A stretch of DNA of 64,000 bases from Paenibacillus sp. BIHB 4019 (GTDB lineage Bacteria; Bacillota; Bacilli; Paenibacillales; Paenibacillaceae): the NCBI RefSeq assembly GCF_002741035.1, contig NZ_CP016808.1:1-64000 (forward strand), read 5' to 3'. Position numbers and translations under genes: made by a program. The notes under the pieces are model-generated. The model was not told where the DNA came from. It made no database searches and worked only from the letters and a program-made list of their open reading frames with translations. Positions within the stretch are counted from its first letter, which is position 1; each line of letters begins with the position of its first letter. This document shows, piece after piece, positions 54,058 through 64,000 of this stretch.

Positions 54058-54480
54058 GGATGGGCTAATGTTCTACGTTCTATGGTCCATGCTCGATGTT
54101 CTACATCCACGATCTTGATCTCTACACTCTTTGTTCATGCTCTAGGTTCTACGCTCCATGTTCACACTCTTGGTTCTACGTTTTCTGTTCACACTCTTGG
54201 TTCTACGCTACATGTTCATGCTCTAGGTTCTAAGCTTTTGTTCTGAACTCTAGGTTCTACGCTCTCTGTTCGCACTCTAGGTTCTACGCTCTCTGTTCGC
54301 ACTCTAGGTTCTACGCTCTCTGTTCGCACTCTAGGTTCTACGCTCTCTGTTCGCACTCTAGGTTCTACACTACATGTACATGCTCTAGGTTCTAAGCTTT
54401 TGTTCTGAACTCTAGGTTCTACGCTCTCTGTTCACACTCTAGGTTCTACGCTCCATGTTTTGCGCTCTATAAGGCTATAG
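54058..54480 (+). repeat. 27-bp tandem repeat array
   Basis: About fourteen units of 27 bp, consensus CTCTAGGTTCTACGCTCTCT plus GTTCGCA. Units from 54251 to 54385 are nearly identical (TAGGTTCTAC begins at 54251, 54278, 54305, 54332 and 54359). Outer units are degenerate. A variant unit (TCTAAGCTTTTGTTCTGAA) occurs twice, once on each side of the homogeneous block, showing a higher-order pattern. The unit is a multiple of three, but the only frame open over part of it (54019-54246) lacks an RBS and stops midway. Not a CRISPR: there are no unique spacers. Confidence 0.8.
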
Positions 54481-54493
54481 GTTCAGCGGTCAT

Positions 54494-54516
54494 TTTTCTG
54501 AGCTAAGGGGATAATG
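54494..54516 (-). repeat. Right terminal inverted repeat
   Basis: 23 bp, perfect reverse complement of 52610-52632, lying just beyond the 27-bp array. Confidence 0.75.
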
Positions 54517-54605
54517 GGCTAAAGCAAAATTTATAGTAAAGGCATCATCCAAAAACTAGAGCTTTTGCAAACATTCATATTTCCTATATTTATGTGTAAG
54601 CACGC

Positions 54606-54645
54606 AAAAATGACTGGCACACGCAAAAGGGTGTCAGTCATTTTT
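54606..54645. terminator. Terminator after yfkAB
   Basis: AAAAATGACTG (54606-54616) pairs with CAGTCATTTTT (54635-54645), with inner CAC/GTG pairing. Flanking A and T runs make it bidirectional; on the minus strand it ends the radical-SAM gene. Confidence 0.8.
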
Positions 54646-54669
54646 GTTCGTTCTTTATTCATAGCAGCT

Positions 54670-55833
54670 TTAATCGAAGCGGGCTGTGCGTTGGTGGAAA
54701 TCTACTTCTTTGTAGTACATGTCTTTTACCAGTAAGTTGGGGCCACAGCAAGAGGCAACAGGGCAATAGCAGTTTACGTCTTGCGCTAACGGATGATCCA
54801 GCCATTTTGTGAACAAGTCATCTAGCTTAGAGCTTGCGATATTTCCAAATGATGGAACATCTGAAAAGTCGGTAACGAATACTTCTCCCGTAAATAAATT
54901 GACGTTTAGACGGTTCCGTCCATCTGGGTCATTGCGTACTGTGACATTTGGCTCCGCGGCCAGACGGCTAAGCAGCGCACGTTCCTCTGCATGATTGCTG
55001 CATTGATAAAAAGGCAGCGTTCCAAACAACATCCAAACTGATGGATCACGGTTATCCAATAACCGCTCAATTGCTTGTCGCATTTGCAAACGAGTGATGA
55101 CCGGCAAATCTTTAGCAAATGAACTTGGATACATAGGATGCACTTCATGTCGCTCGCAACCCATTTCTACAATGAGCCGGTGAATTTCATCGATTTTATC
55201 ATGTGTGCGGAAATTAATCATGGACTCTGCAGATACTAATACGCCTGCTTTGCTTAAAAGACGTGCATTCTCAATCATTCGTTCATACAGCTTAACCGAT
55301 GCTTCGTAGGAAACATGATGACCCGCTTTAGCAAAGCCTACTTGGTGAAAATCATCCGCATTCGTATAGTTAAATGAAATGTGCATGACATCCAAATAGG
55401 GAATAATCGCCTCGTAGCGACTGAATGGTAAAGTTACATTAGAGTTGATTTGGGAGCGAACACCACGATCTCTGGCATATTGAAGCAGCGGCAGCATATA
55501 TTCTTTGACCGTTTTAGCCGAATAGGAAGGCTCTCCGCCAGTAATGCTTATCGTCTGCAAATGTTCAACTTCATCCAATCGTTTGAGCATATCCTTTAAA
55601 GGCAATTTGGCCGGCTCCGACATAACTAGCGTATCGCCAACCGCGCAATGCTCGCAGCGCATATTGCATAAGTTTGAAATCGTCATTTCCACGCTCGTCA
55701 ATTGGTGCTTGCCGAACTTCTGGATTGAACGAATAGGATCCCATGGGTCGTTAACTGGGGTTAGCTGCGGCAAAGCCTTGAGGCTGCCACTCATATCTAA
55801 TGGATTTGTTACTATAGCATTTAATGTATTCAT
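54670..55833 (-). CDS. yfkAB: Radical SAM/CxCxxxxC protein YfkAB
   Basis: About 387 residues. Radical SAM cluster motif NLCNMRCEHCAVG (CxxxCxxC, about 55-67) and the SAM-binding GGEPS (about 99-103), ending in the second cysteine motif CYCPVASCCGPN (CxCxxxxC) that defines the YfkAB family and probably holds an auxiliary iron-sulfur cluster. Substrate unknown. The start ATG 55833 follows AGGTGTTGATAAA; an ATG eight codons earlier is possible. Monocistronic. Confidence 0.88.
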   Translation of the reverse strand: MNTLNAIVTNPLDMSGSLKALPQLTPVNDPWDPIRSIQKFGKHQLTSVEMTISNLCNMRCEHCAVGDTLVMSEPAKLPLKDMLKRLDEVEHLQTISITGGEPSYSAKTVKEYMLPLLQYARDRGVRSQINSNVTLPFSRYEAIIPYLDVMHISFNYTNADDFHQVGFAKAGHHVSYEASVKLYERMIENARLLSKAGVLVSAESMINFRTHDKIDEIHRLIVEMGCERHEVHPMYPSSFAKDLPVITRLQMRQAIERLLDNRDPSVWMLFGTLPFYQCSNHAEERALLSRLAAEPNVTVRNDPDGRNRLNVNLFTGEVFVTDFSDVPSFGNIASSKLDDLFTKWLDHPLAQDVNCYCPVASCCGPNLLVKDMYYKEVDFHQRTARFD

Positions 55834-55929
55834 TTTATCAACACCTGATTTCTGCATCTTTCGATTGTATAATTTCTAGTACCATTGTAATGTTCGAATC
55901 CGAAAGAAGCAATAAAATAGACATGAAAA

Positions 55930-55959
55930 AGAATAAAGAGCCCCAAGTAGCAGGCTCTT
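55930..55959 (-). terminator. Terminator after the HD-GYP gene at 55967
   Basis: On the minus strand AAGAGCC pairs with GGCTCTT around a ten-base loop, followed by TATTCTTTTT. Confidence 0.7.
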
Positions 55960-55966
55960 CATGCTA

Positions 55967-57091
55967 TTACCCATTTTTAGCTGATAGTACAGGCAAATCA
56001 TTTTGTTCATCATTTACGCTTATAATCATTATGCTTAGCTGCTTGGACATGTCGATTTCATAGGGAACAGCGAGATCTTCCCCAACCTCGTTGCTTAATA
56101 TACGAATAATCGGTCGATGTGGATAGGCATGATTAAAATCCACTACAACACCTGATTCCCCTGTATTGATTTTCACTGTGATACCAATAGGATAAATGGC
56201 TACCTTATCTCGGAATAATTGTACCATATGCTGTTCGTATAAGGTTCCAGTTCCTGCATACAGAAGCTCAATAGCATGATGCGGTAGCATCGGGGCGCGG
56301 TAAATCCGATTAGTCGTCATAGCGTCATATGAATCAACTAACCCGATCCACTTTGCATACTCATGGATTTCATTGCCTTTAATTCCTCTTGGATATCCGC
56401 TGCCATCCAGCCGTTCATGATGCTGATAGGCACAATGAGCCACAATTAGCGGCAGATTGGGCTCATCCTTTAATAGCTCAAAGCCAAAACGAGCGTGATT
56501 TTTCATCATGATGAATTCATCGGGAGTTAACGCTCCTGGCTTTTGAAGGACATCAATTGGAATTTGTGTTTTTCCAATATCATGAAGCAGCGCCCCCATA
56601 CCGAGAGTCATTAGTTCTTCATGTGAATAATTGTAGGCTATGCCAAGAATGGTCGTGTAGACGCACACATTTAAAGAATGCTGATATAAATAATGATCTA
56701 CCGTTCCCATATTCATCAGCATAATCATCGCATCCTTATGAGCGGACAAATCATCAATAATCAAATTCATCATTTGTTTGAAGGTTTGGCCAATATACGG
56801 ATACGTAACGCCTTTTTTACGCTTTGGTCGATCCATCATATCACGAAAATTTGTACGGATTTCCTTTAAGGCAACTAGCAGCGTTTCCTCGCGAATGATT
56901 TCTGGCATCATAATATCATCGGTTTTCGGATCAAGAATATATATATACTGTATTCCACATTGTTTGAGCCGGGTAATAAGCCGACTGGTCAGCTCAACAT
57001 TTTCTCCTAACAGCACTAAACCATCATGTGAGAAAATCTTTTTGGCCAATCGCATGCCGGGCTGAGTCTTTGTTATAGGCATCAAACGCAT
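55967..57091 (-). CDS. HD-GYP domain protein (c-di-GMP phosphodiesterase-like), copy 1
   Basis: A 374-residue protein. N-terminal about 120 residues contain a DUF3391-like segment (TQPGMRLAKKIFSHDGLVLL). The HD-GYP domain has HSLNVCVYTTILG, the diad in LGMGALLHDIGKTQIP, the downstream metal histidine (NHARFGFELL) and HHERLDGSGYPRGIKG. The C-terminal 80 residues (TGESGVVVDFNHAYPHRPII) recur in copy 2. All residues for a metal centre are present, so it is likely an active c-di-GMP hydrolase. ATG 57091 is preceded by AAGGATCGAGAAA. Confidence 0.88.
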   Translation of the reverse strand: MRLMPITKTQPGMRLAKKIFSHDGLVLLGENVELTSRLITRLKQCGIQYIYILDPKTDDIMMPEIIREETLLVALKEIRTNFRDMMDRPKRKKGVTYPYIGQTFKQMMNLIIDDLSAHKDAMIMLMNMGTVDHYLYQHSLNVCVYTTILGIAYNYSHEELMTLGMGALLHDIGKTQIPIDVLQKPGALTPDEFIMMKNHARFGFELLKDEPNLPLIVAHCAYQHHERLDGSGYPRGIKGNEIHEYAKWIGLVDSYDAMTTNRIYRAPMLPHHAIELLYAGTGTLYEQHMVQLFRDKVAIYPIGITVKINTGESGVVVDFNHAYPHRPIIRILSNEVGEDLAVPYEIDMSKQLSIMIISVNDEQNDLPVLSAKNG

Positions 57092-57159
57092 TTTCTCGAT
57101 CCTTCCTTGACTGAGTGGTTTCTTCTTAATTAATACATCGGATAAAATTAATAAAAATG

Positions 57160-58614
57160 TTATATCGTTGATGCTATATTATTCCACCTAGGCAGCTTGC
57201 AATCCACAATATTTGCCTGTTCTTTCAATGCTTCAGCCAATACGTCACGAATAAATTCCGGCAAAAAATAATCTATATTGACTCCTTGTCCTAATGACAA
57301 ATAGCCGATATGGAACGTGAACATGTCAATGGAAGCTACATTATACCATTTATCTTCCATTAGAGTTTGTCCATTGACCAATATCTTAACGATTCGGTCC
57401 AGCGGCGGCCGTTCGGAATCAAAAATAATTTGGAGACCGTCTACTGCAAGGGTTCCTAATACTTCACCGCGAAACCCATAACCTTTAATTCGCTTATCCA
57501 TATACTCCGGCAGAAGGGATTGCTCAAGAGCCTCCTTAATATGCCTGCCAGTAAGCTGCATTTTGCAAGGGTTTATTGGAGACGGGCATAACGCATGCAG
57601 CTGTCCAGCGGTCACTTCTCCCTGCTGCAAGCCGCCTAGCAGTTGTCCGGTATTTACAATCGCGATTTCTGCTGCAGTATGCCTCTTTAGACCTGCTGCA
57701 AGCAAATTGGCGAGCGGCGACTCGCGCGCAATAGCCGTCGAAAGAGGCTCATCAATACGCGCGACTGTACGATTGAGTCGTGCGAGCCCTTCTTCTTTAT
57801 ATTTTGCAATAATAGCTTCAGCTTCCGGTTGTTCTTCAAAAGCAGCAGTCGGTACACAAGCCGCCTTTATTTGCGGTTTAGCAGCAGCAGTCCCCAGCGA
57901 AATTTCCACACGCCCAATATGCTCGCCAAATTTCCCAGCTGCACAAATCGAAGTTTGTTTTACTTGCAGTGCTTCCTCAAGCAAATGATGGGTATGAGCA
58001 CCTAATACCAAGTCAACACCTGTCAATTCTTGCGCTATCCGCTCATCATTCGCCAGTCCTAGATGGGACAACACGATGATTAAATCCACTTCTTCACGCA
58101 ATTGCTCCACTTGCTTTTGAATTGCTTCGAAAGGGTCCGTCGCATTCCAACCGAGCAAAACATAAAAATCCGTAAAATTTGCCGTAACACCAATTAAACC
58201 AATTTTTATATGGCCTTTATTTACAATAATATGAGGCAGCAGCCACAGCGGTTGCTTGTTCGTTGCCGCATCCAACATATTCGCCCCTAAAACGGCAAAT
58301 TCAGCATGTTTGCCATATAATTCGGCCAGTCTTTCCTTGGAATACGTTAGCCCTTCATTATTCCCAATAGTTACCGCATCATAACCTGCTTCATTAAGCA
58401 GTGCAACATTCACCATGCCGTCACTGCCTTCTGTTTCACTTCTCATTCTGTCCATATGGTCGCCGATATCGAGGACTAACAAGTTGTCCTTACCGTGAAC
58501 GCGACGTTGATCAGCTATATAGGAAGCAATTCGTGCAGCATTTTCCAAGCGACTATGAATATCATTGGTGTGTAAAATAACAATATTTTGCTCTAATCGT
58601 GGTTTGGAATCCAT
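57160..58614 (-). CDS. yunD: Metallophosphatase / 5'-nucleotidase, YunD type
   Basis: A 484-residue calcineurin-like phosphoesterase with a 5'-nucleotidase C-terminal domain. Metal motifs: VILHTNDIHSRLEN (about 11-24), VLDIGDHMDRM, IGNNEG (Asn-Glu in place of the usual GNHE), LSHLG and GAHTHHLLEE. The C-terminal domain (about 300-484) has IVNTGQLLGGLQQGEVTAGQ and the aromatic base-binding region. There is no signal peptide, so it is cytoplasmic like B. subtilis YunD, unlike the exported UshA. It hydrolyses nucleotides or nucleotide sugars. RBS GGGGAGGCAGGC. Divergent from the MoaD-MoaE fusion. Confidence 0.85.
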   Translation of the reverse strand: MDSKPRLEQNIVILHTNDIHSRLENAARIASYIADQRRVHGKDNLLVLDIGDHMDRMRSETEGSDGMVNVALLNEAGYDAVTIGNNEGLTYSKERLAELYGKHAEFAVLGANMLDAATNKQPLWLLPHIIVNKGHIKIGLIGVTANFTDFYVLLGWNATDPFEAIQKQVEQLREEVDLIIVLSHLGLANDERIAQELTGVDLVLGAHTHHLLEEALQVKQTSICAAGKFGEHIGRVEISLGTAAAKPQIKAACVPTAAFEEQPEAEAIIAKYKEEGLARLNRTVARIDEPLSTAIARESPLANLLAAGLKRHTAAEIAIVNTGQLLGGLQQGEVTAGQLHALCPSPINPCKMQLTGRHIKEALEQSLLPEYMDKRIKGYGFRGEVLGTLAVDGLQIIFDSERPPLDRIVKILVNGQTLMEDKWYNVASIDMFTFHIGYLSLGQGVNIDYFLPEFIRDVLAEALKEQANIVDCKLPRWNNIASTI

Positions 58615-58748
58615 GCCTGCCTCCCCTAAATTTAAAAGTTATAAACGCCCGCCTAACTGTCTTAGGCTGTCTCTTTAGCATAACATTTTTCTATAGATTA
58701 TGGTATGCTGTTATAGTACATCTATATCATTACGTGAGGTTAAATAAC

Positions 58749-59507
58749 ATGATTACGCAATGGAAAATTGATTTATTTGCAGGTTTGTCAGAGCGCTTTG
58801 GTGTGCGTTCTCTTATTATAGAGACTGCTGAGCAAAATATGACGGTGGCAGAACTGAAGAAGCACTTGATCGCTTCCTATCCCGAACAAGTGGATATTTT
58901 AAGCATCTCATTTCTTGCCTGCAACCACGCTTACGCTCAAGCAGACAGCATCGTAAACGCCACTGATGAGCTTGCGCTTCTCCCCCCCGTTTCGGGAGGA
59001 CAAGCTGAACACTCTAATGAAGATGAACAAAAATCTCCCCTAGAACAATTGTACATGCTAACTAATGAGAAAATTACGACAGAGGAGGTTTTAGCCAAAG
59101 TTATTGTTCCCGGGCATGGTGCTTCCATTGCTTTTGTCGGAACGACGCGAGAGTGGACGCAAGGGCAGCGTACCATTCGCTTGGAATATGAAGCTTATGA
59201 ACCGATGGCTGTTAAAATGATGAAACAAATCGGTGATGAACTTGAACAGCAATGGCCAGGAACCTTGTGTGCCATTACACATCGGCTTGGCATTGTCGAC
59301 ATTGCAGAGACTAGTGTAGTCATTGCTATTTCTTCGCCGCATCGTGCTAGCTGTTATGACGCCAGCCGGTACGCGATCGAACGATTGAAGCAAATCGTTC
59401 CGATCTGGAAAAAGGAAATTTGGGAGGATGGTTCAGAATGGAAAGGCCATCAGCTTGGCCCTTGGAATCCTGATACACCGTTAGCAAACTCTCCAGATGA
59501 AGCCTAA
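58749..59507 (+). CDS. MoaD-MoaE fusion, molybdopterin synthase (MoaX-like)
   Basis: A 252-residue fusion of both subunits of molybdopterin synthase, which inserts sulfur into cyclic pyranopterin monophosphate. Residues 1-85 are MoaD-like (ubiquitin fold): DLFAGLSERFG, then LALLPPVSGG with the di-glycine that must be C-terminal to carry the thiocarboxylate. After a short acidic linker (EHSNEDEQKS), residues about 105-245 are MoaE: HGASIAFVGTTREWTQGQRT, LEYEAYEPMAVKMMKQIGDE, HRLGIVDIAETSVVIAISSP, and PIWKKEIWEDGSEW with active-site lysines. The start is ATG 58749 after GTGAGG; the frame back to 58599 crosses the divergent promoter. No other moa gene is nearby. Confidence 0.85.
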   Translation: MITQWKIDLFAGLSERFGVRSLIIETAEQNMTVAELKKHLIASYPEQVDILSISFLACNHAYAQADSIVNATDELALLPPVSGGQAEHSNEDEQKSPLEQLYMLTNEKITTEEVLAKVIVPGHGASIAFVGTTREWTQGQRTIRLEYEAYEPMAVKMMKQIGDELEQQWPGTLCAITHRLGIVDIAETSVVIAISSPHRASCYDASRYAIERLKQIVPIWKKEIWEDGSEWKGHQLGPWNPDTPLANSPDEA

Positions 59508-59712
59508 ACTAAATCGCTTATCAAATATTTCCATTCAAAAGCATAAAAATAGGTCTTAAGACTACCTGAAACATTATCAAGATAAAAAAAGAGCGTTTTT
59601 TGTCGAAATTAGTGGGTATTTAGACTCAAATTAAAGTTCCTCATATTGCCATACCCTCAAATCATTGCTACTATACTACTTAAGTGATCAACTATTCAAT
59701 AGAGGTGCAGCG

Positions 59713-60768
59713 ATGAAGGTTCACGTAACTGATTTAAAAACGGGAGACCGTTTATTAAAAGATACCTTTAATGGATACGGTCTGCATGTGCTTTCTAAAG
59801 GCACCTTGCTGGAAAATAAAGAAATATCAAAGCTGCTTCAACATCAAATCGATTATGTTGAAGTTGAATCTGTCCCTATTGTTAATTTACCGGATCGCAC
59901 ATTGGAGCAAACCGTTAGTCCCAAGTGGCTTCCTTCTGTACAACCGGATTATGATAATGCGATTCAAGGCTTTCATAATCTTTTTGCCAAAGCAAGCGAG
60001 GACCAGACCATTGATGAGCAAGAAGTCGAGGATGCCTTCCAGCCGCTGATTAAGCATCTTAACATGGAGCGAGACGTCGTATCTATGCTGCTGCTGCTTA
60101 ACACGAAAGACGACTACACGTACCAACACTCCGTACAAGTGGGCATGCTGGCCTATTATCTGGCTACCTGGCTCGGCTACTCCGTAAAAAAATCAGTGCA
60201 AATTGGTAAAGCCGGATTCCTTCATGATATCGGAAAAAGTCAAATTCCTGAAACCATTCTTAACAAGCCCGGCAAGCTTACAAAGGAAGAGTTCGATGAA
60301 ATCAAAAACCATACGATATACGGCTATGACATTATAAAAAAATCCTTTGATGAACGCTACATTGCCTTAAGTGCGTTGGAGCATCATGAACGTAATGATG
60401 GCAGCGGTTATCCGAAAGGTCTTAATGGCGACCAAATCGAGCCTGTTTCTAAGCTTATTTCAGTTGTCGATATTTACAGCGCTATGATTTCCGAACGGGT
60501 TTATCAGAAAAAACGCGATTTATTTTATGTATTGAAGGAACTTTACAAGCTGAGCTTCAGAGAGCTGGATCCACATATTGCACATACATTCATAAAGCAT
60601 ATGATCCCCAACTTCATTGGTAAAAAAGCTTATTTGGAAACTGGTGAGACAGGTATTATTGTCATGACTCATCCAACCGAATTTTTCAGGCCGTTGCTGC
60701 AAATTAATCATGAATTTATAGATTTGACTGTTGAACGCCATCTCAAAATCAAAGAAATTTTCGTATAA
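59713..60768 (+). CDS. HD-GYP domain protein, copy 2
   Basis: A 351-residue paralogue of the protein at 55967-57091. The N-terminal segment (TDLKTGDRLLKDTFNGYGLH) is DUF3391-like. The HD-GYP domain has HSVQVGMLAYYLATWLGY, GKAGFLHDIGKSQIPETILN, NHTIYGYDIIK and HHERNDGSGYPKGLNG, all ligands present. The C-terminal tail has the same TGETGIIVMTHPTEFFRPLL pattern as copy 1. Start ATG 59713 after GAGGTGCAGCG; an upstream frame to 59665 is less likely. Closed by the terminator at 60770-60825. Confidence 0.88.
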   Translation: MKVHVTDLKTGDRLLKDTFNGYGLHVLSKGTLLENKEISKLLQHQIDYVEVESVPIVNLPDRTLEQTVSPKWLPSVQPDYDNAIQGFHNLFAKASEDQTIDEQEVEDAFQPLIKHLNMERDVVSMLLLLNTKDDYTYQHSVQVGMLAYYLATWLGYSVKKSVQIGKAGFLHDIGKSQIPETILNKPGKLTKEEFDEIKNHTIYGYDIIKKSFDERYIALSALEHHERNDGSGYPKGLNGDQIEPVSKLISVVDIYSAMISERVYQKKRDLFYVLKELYKLSFRELDPHIAHTFIKHMIPNFIGKKAYLETGETGIIVMTHPTEFFRPLLQINHEFIDLTVERHLKIKEIFV

Positions 60769-60769
60769 C

Positions 60770-60825
60770 AAAATGCCTGCTCCCTTAGCTGATTGAAAGC
60801 AACCAGTGAGGGAACAGGCATTTTT
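60770..60825. terminator. Bidirectional terminator between HD-GYP copy 2 and sufB
   Basis: AAAATGCCTG.TCCCT pairs with AGGGA.CAGGCATTTTT across a 23-base loop between convergent genes. Confidence 0.8.
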
Positions 60826-60860
60826 GCCGTTTTTCCGTCTAAATCGTCAAGCTTGTAGGC

Positions 60861-62258
60861 TTAACCGATAGAACCTTCCATCTCAAACTTGATAAGACGG
60901 TTCATTTCTACCGCATATTCCATCGGCAGCTCTTTCGTGAATGGCTCGATAAAGCCCATAACGATCATTTGTGTTGCTTCCGCTTCCGACAAGCCACGGC
61001 TCATCAGATAGAACAATTGGTCCTCGGAAACTTTGGATACTGTAGCTTCATGCTCCAAAGTAATGTTATCGTTCATGATCTCATTGTATGGAATTGTATC
61101 CGAAGTGGATTCATTATCCAAAATCAATGTATCACATTTAATGTTAGATTTCGCGCCATCCGAATTACGACCGAATGAAGCAAGACCGCGGTACGTTACT
61201 TTACCGCCATGCTTACTGATCGACTTGGAAACAATCGTCGACGTCGTATCTGGAGCAAGGTGAATCATTTTCGCGCCTGCATCCTGGTGTTGGTTTTTAC
61301 CGGCTACTGCGATCGATAATACCATACCTTTCGCACCGCGGCCACGAAGCACAACAGCCGGATATTTCATCGTCAATTTGGAGCCGATGTTGCCATCTAC
61401 CCATTCCATTGTCGCATTTTCATCCGCAACTGCACGTTTTGTAACGAGGTTGAAAATGTTTGGTGCCCAGTTTTGAATCGTCGTATAACGAACGCGGGCA
61501 TTTTTCTTAACCAAGATTTCAACAACTGCGCTGTGCAGCGAATTTGTGCTGTAAACTGGAGCTGTACAGCCTTCAACGTAGTGAACGAAGCTATCTTCGT
61601 CAGCAACGATAAGCGTACGCTCAAATTGTCCCATGTTTTCGGAGTTAATCCGGAAATAGGCTTGCAGCGGAATTTCGCATTTCACGCCTTTTGGTACGTA
61701 AATAAAGCTGCCACCAGACCAAACCGCACTATTCAAAGCAGCGAATTTATTATCATTCGGTGGGATGATTGTACTGAAATACTCACGCACGATTTCAGGA
61801 TGTTCACGAAGCGCTGTATCCATGTCCGTGAACAATACGCCTTGCTTTTCCAGATCCTCTTGCATGCTGTGATAAACAACCTCGGATTCATACTGTGCAG
61901 ATACACCAGCAAGAAACTTTTGTTCCGCTTCAGGAATACCGAGCTTGTCGAACGTTTCTTTAATTTCAGCAGGAACCTCTTCCCACGTCTTGCCTTGTTT
62001 CTCAGAAGGTTTTACATAATACTGAATATCATTGAAATCCAGATCATCCATATTGCCGCCCCAATTTGGCATTGGCATTTTGTTGAACTGCTCCAGTGAT
62101 TTCAGACGAAAATCGAGCATCCATTCCGGCTCGCCCTTCATTTCCGAAATAGTGCGAACGATTTCAGGCGTCAAGCCTTTTCCTGATTGGAAAATCGACT
62201 TATGCTCATCGCGGAAACCATACTTATATTCTTCCATTTCCGGCATTGTTTTAGCCAT
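60861..62258 (-). CDS. sufB: Fe-S cluster assembly scaffold SufB
   Basis: A 465-residue SufB, the scaffold that with SufC and SufD assembles Fe-S clusters. Conserved blocks: [50 protein letters not shown] with the cluster-binding cysteine, [15 protein letters not shown], and the C-terminal [40 protein letters not shown]. Start ATG 62258 after GAGGAGAGTGAATACG; a GTG nine bases upstream is too close to the RBS. Last gene of the suf operon. Confidence 0.94.
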   Translation of the reverse strand: MAKTMPEMEEYKYGFRDEHKSIFQSGKGLTPEIVRTISEMKGEPEWMLDFRLKSLEQFNKMPMPNWGGNMDDLDFNDIQYYVKPSEKQGKTWEEVPAEIKETFDKLGIPEAEQKFLAGVSAQYESEVVYHSMQEDLEKQGVLFTDMDTALREHPEIVREYFSTIIPPNDNKFAALNSAVWSGGSFIYVPKGVKCEIPLQAYFRINSENMGQFERTLIVADEDSFVHYVEGCTAPVYSTNSLHSAVVEILVKKNARVRYTTIQNWAPNIFNLVTKRAVADENATMEWVDGNIGSKLTMKYPAVVLRGRGAKGMVLSIAVAGKNQHQDAGAKMIHLAPDTTSTIVSKSISKHGGKVTYRGLASFGRNSDGAKSNIKCDTLILDNESTSDTIPYNEIMNDNITLEHEATVSKVSEDQLFYLMSRGLSEAEATQMIVMGFIEPFTKELPMEYAVEMNRLIKFEMEGSIG

Positions 62259-62287
62259 CGTATTCACTCTCCTCTTTCATAATGATG

Positions 62288-64000
<1,713 letters not shown>

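Larger units (their letters stand above)
52610..54516 (+). mobile_element. 1.9-kb inverted-repeat-bounded element with IS1595-like gene
   Basis: The left end (52610-52632, CATTATCCCCTTAGCTCAGA plus AAA) and right end (54494-54516) are perfect 23-bp inverted repeats. Inside are an IS1595-like gene (52724-53599), about 450 bp of AT-rich DNA without genes, and a 27-bp tandem array. No direct target duplication is visible at the boundaries. Base composition is clearly more AT-rich than the neighbouring genes. The same terminal repeat forms the short element at 3308-3374. Confidence 0.65.

Noticed and set aside
54019..54246. 75-codon frame with nonapeptide repeats as a real gene
   Set aside because: No RBS, stops in the middle of the array, and the periodicity follows from the 27-bp DNA repeat.
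54058..54480. CRISPR array
   Set aside because: The units are contiguous with no unique spacers, and no cas genes are present.

Overview
The window comes from a low-to-mid GC, endospore-forming Bacillota, most probably Paenibacillus or a close relative. The reasons are the spore genes (gerM, a three-gene GerA-type germinant receptor operon, ytrH/ytrI, yheA and a YheC/YheD cluster), Bacillales gene order (dnaE - accDA - pyk - fxsA - citZ/icd/mdh; sufD-S-U-B), abundant strong GGAGG ribosome binding sites and intrinsic terminators. No rRNA, tRNA, CRISPR array or prophage is visible.

Layout. 1-2321 (minus): gerM-rph-rdgB, recognisable but broken by many single-base deletions, probably low-quality sequence. 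2410-5578 (plus): a PgpA-family protein, an 800-base intergenic stretch with a short inverted-repeat element, and the potassium transporter kimA with a long leader. 5563-7301 (minus): metallo-hydrolase and methyltransferase. 7496-11027 (plus): germinant receptor A-B-C operon. 11067-15928: type 2 IPP isomerase (minus) divergent from nagB-nagA and a membrane glycosyltransferase. 16052-21438 (minus): TetR regulator, KDG kinase with its DeoR-type regulator, a small membrane protein, recQ. 21601-25028 (minus): TCA operon citZ-icd-mdh. 25478-29797: a Gln-rich protein, then convergent ppx and ppk. 29884-39922 (minus): fxsA, thioesterase, pyk, accA, accD, a small protein, a second PgpA paralogue and dnaE. 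40040-44747: ytrH-ytrI-ytpI, ytoI, a protein divergent from an XRE regulator, and yheA.

44896-51636 (plus) is the most unusual part: five consecutive, different ATP-grasp proteins of the YheC/YheD endospore family, with one GNAT acetyltransferase embedded, in one tightly coupled operon. ATP-grasp enzymes ligate carboxylates to amines or thiols, so this looks like a multi-ligase peptide/amide pathway acting on the spore envelope. The substrate cannot be read from the sequence.

51716-54516 holds a HAD phosphatase and a 1.9-kb inverted-repeat-bounded element. The element encodes an IS1595-like protein without a visible DDE triad and carries a 27-bp tandem array. Its ends recur as a 67-bp hairpin at 3308-3374. 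54670-60768 carries the radical-SAM protein YfkAB, two HD-GYP proteins flanking a YunD-type nucleotidase and a MoaD-MoaE fusion. 60861-64000 (minus) is the suf iron-sulfur cluster operon, with sufD running off the right edge.

A second theme is small dispersed repeats. A roughly 100-bp structured repeat occurs upstream of ppx and on both sides of pyk, with a related hairpin upstream of recQ. A separate 178-bp inverted-repeat element sits between ytrI and ytpI. Two of these insert-like sequences lie where pfkA and nrnA stand in the B. subtilis order as I recall it.
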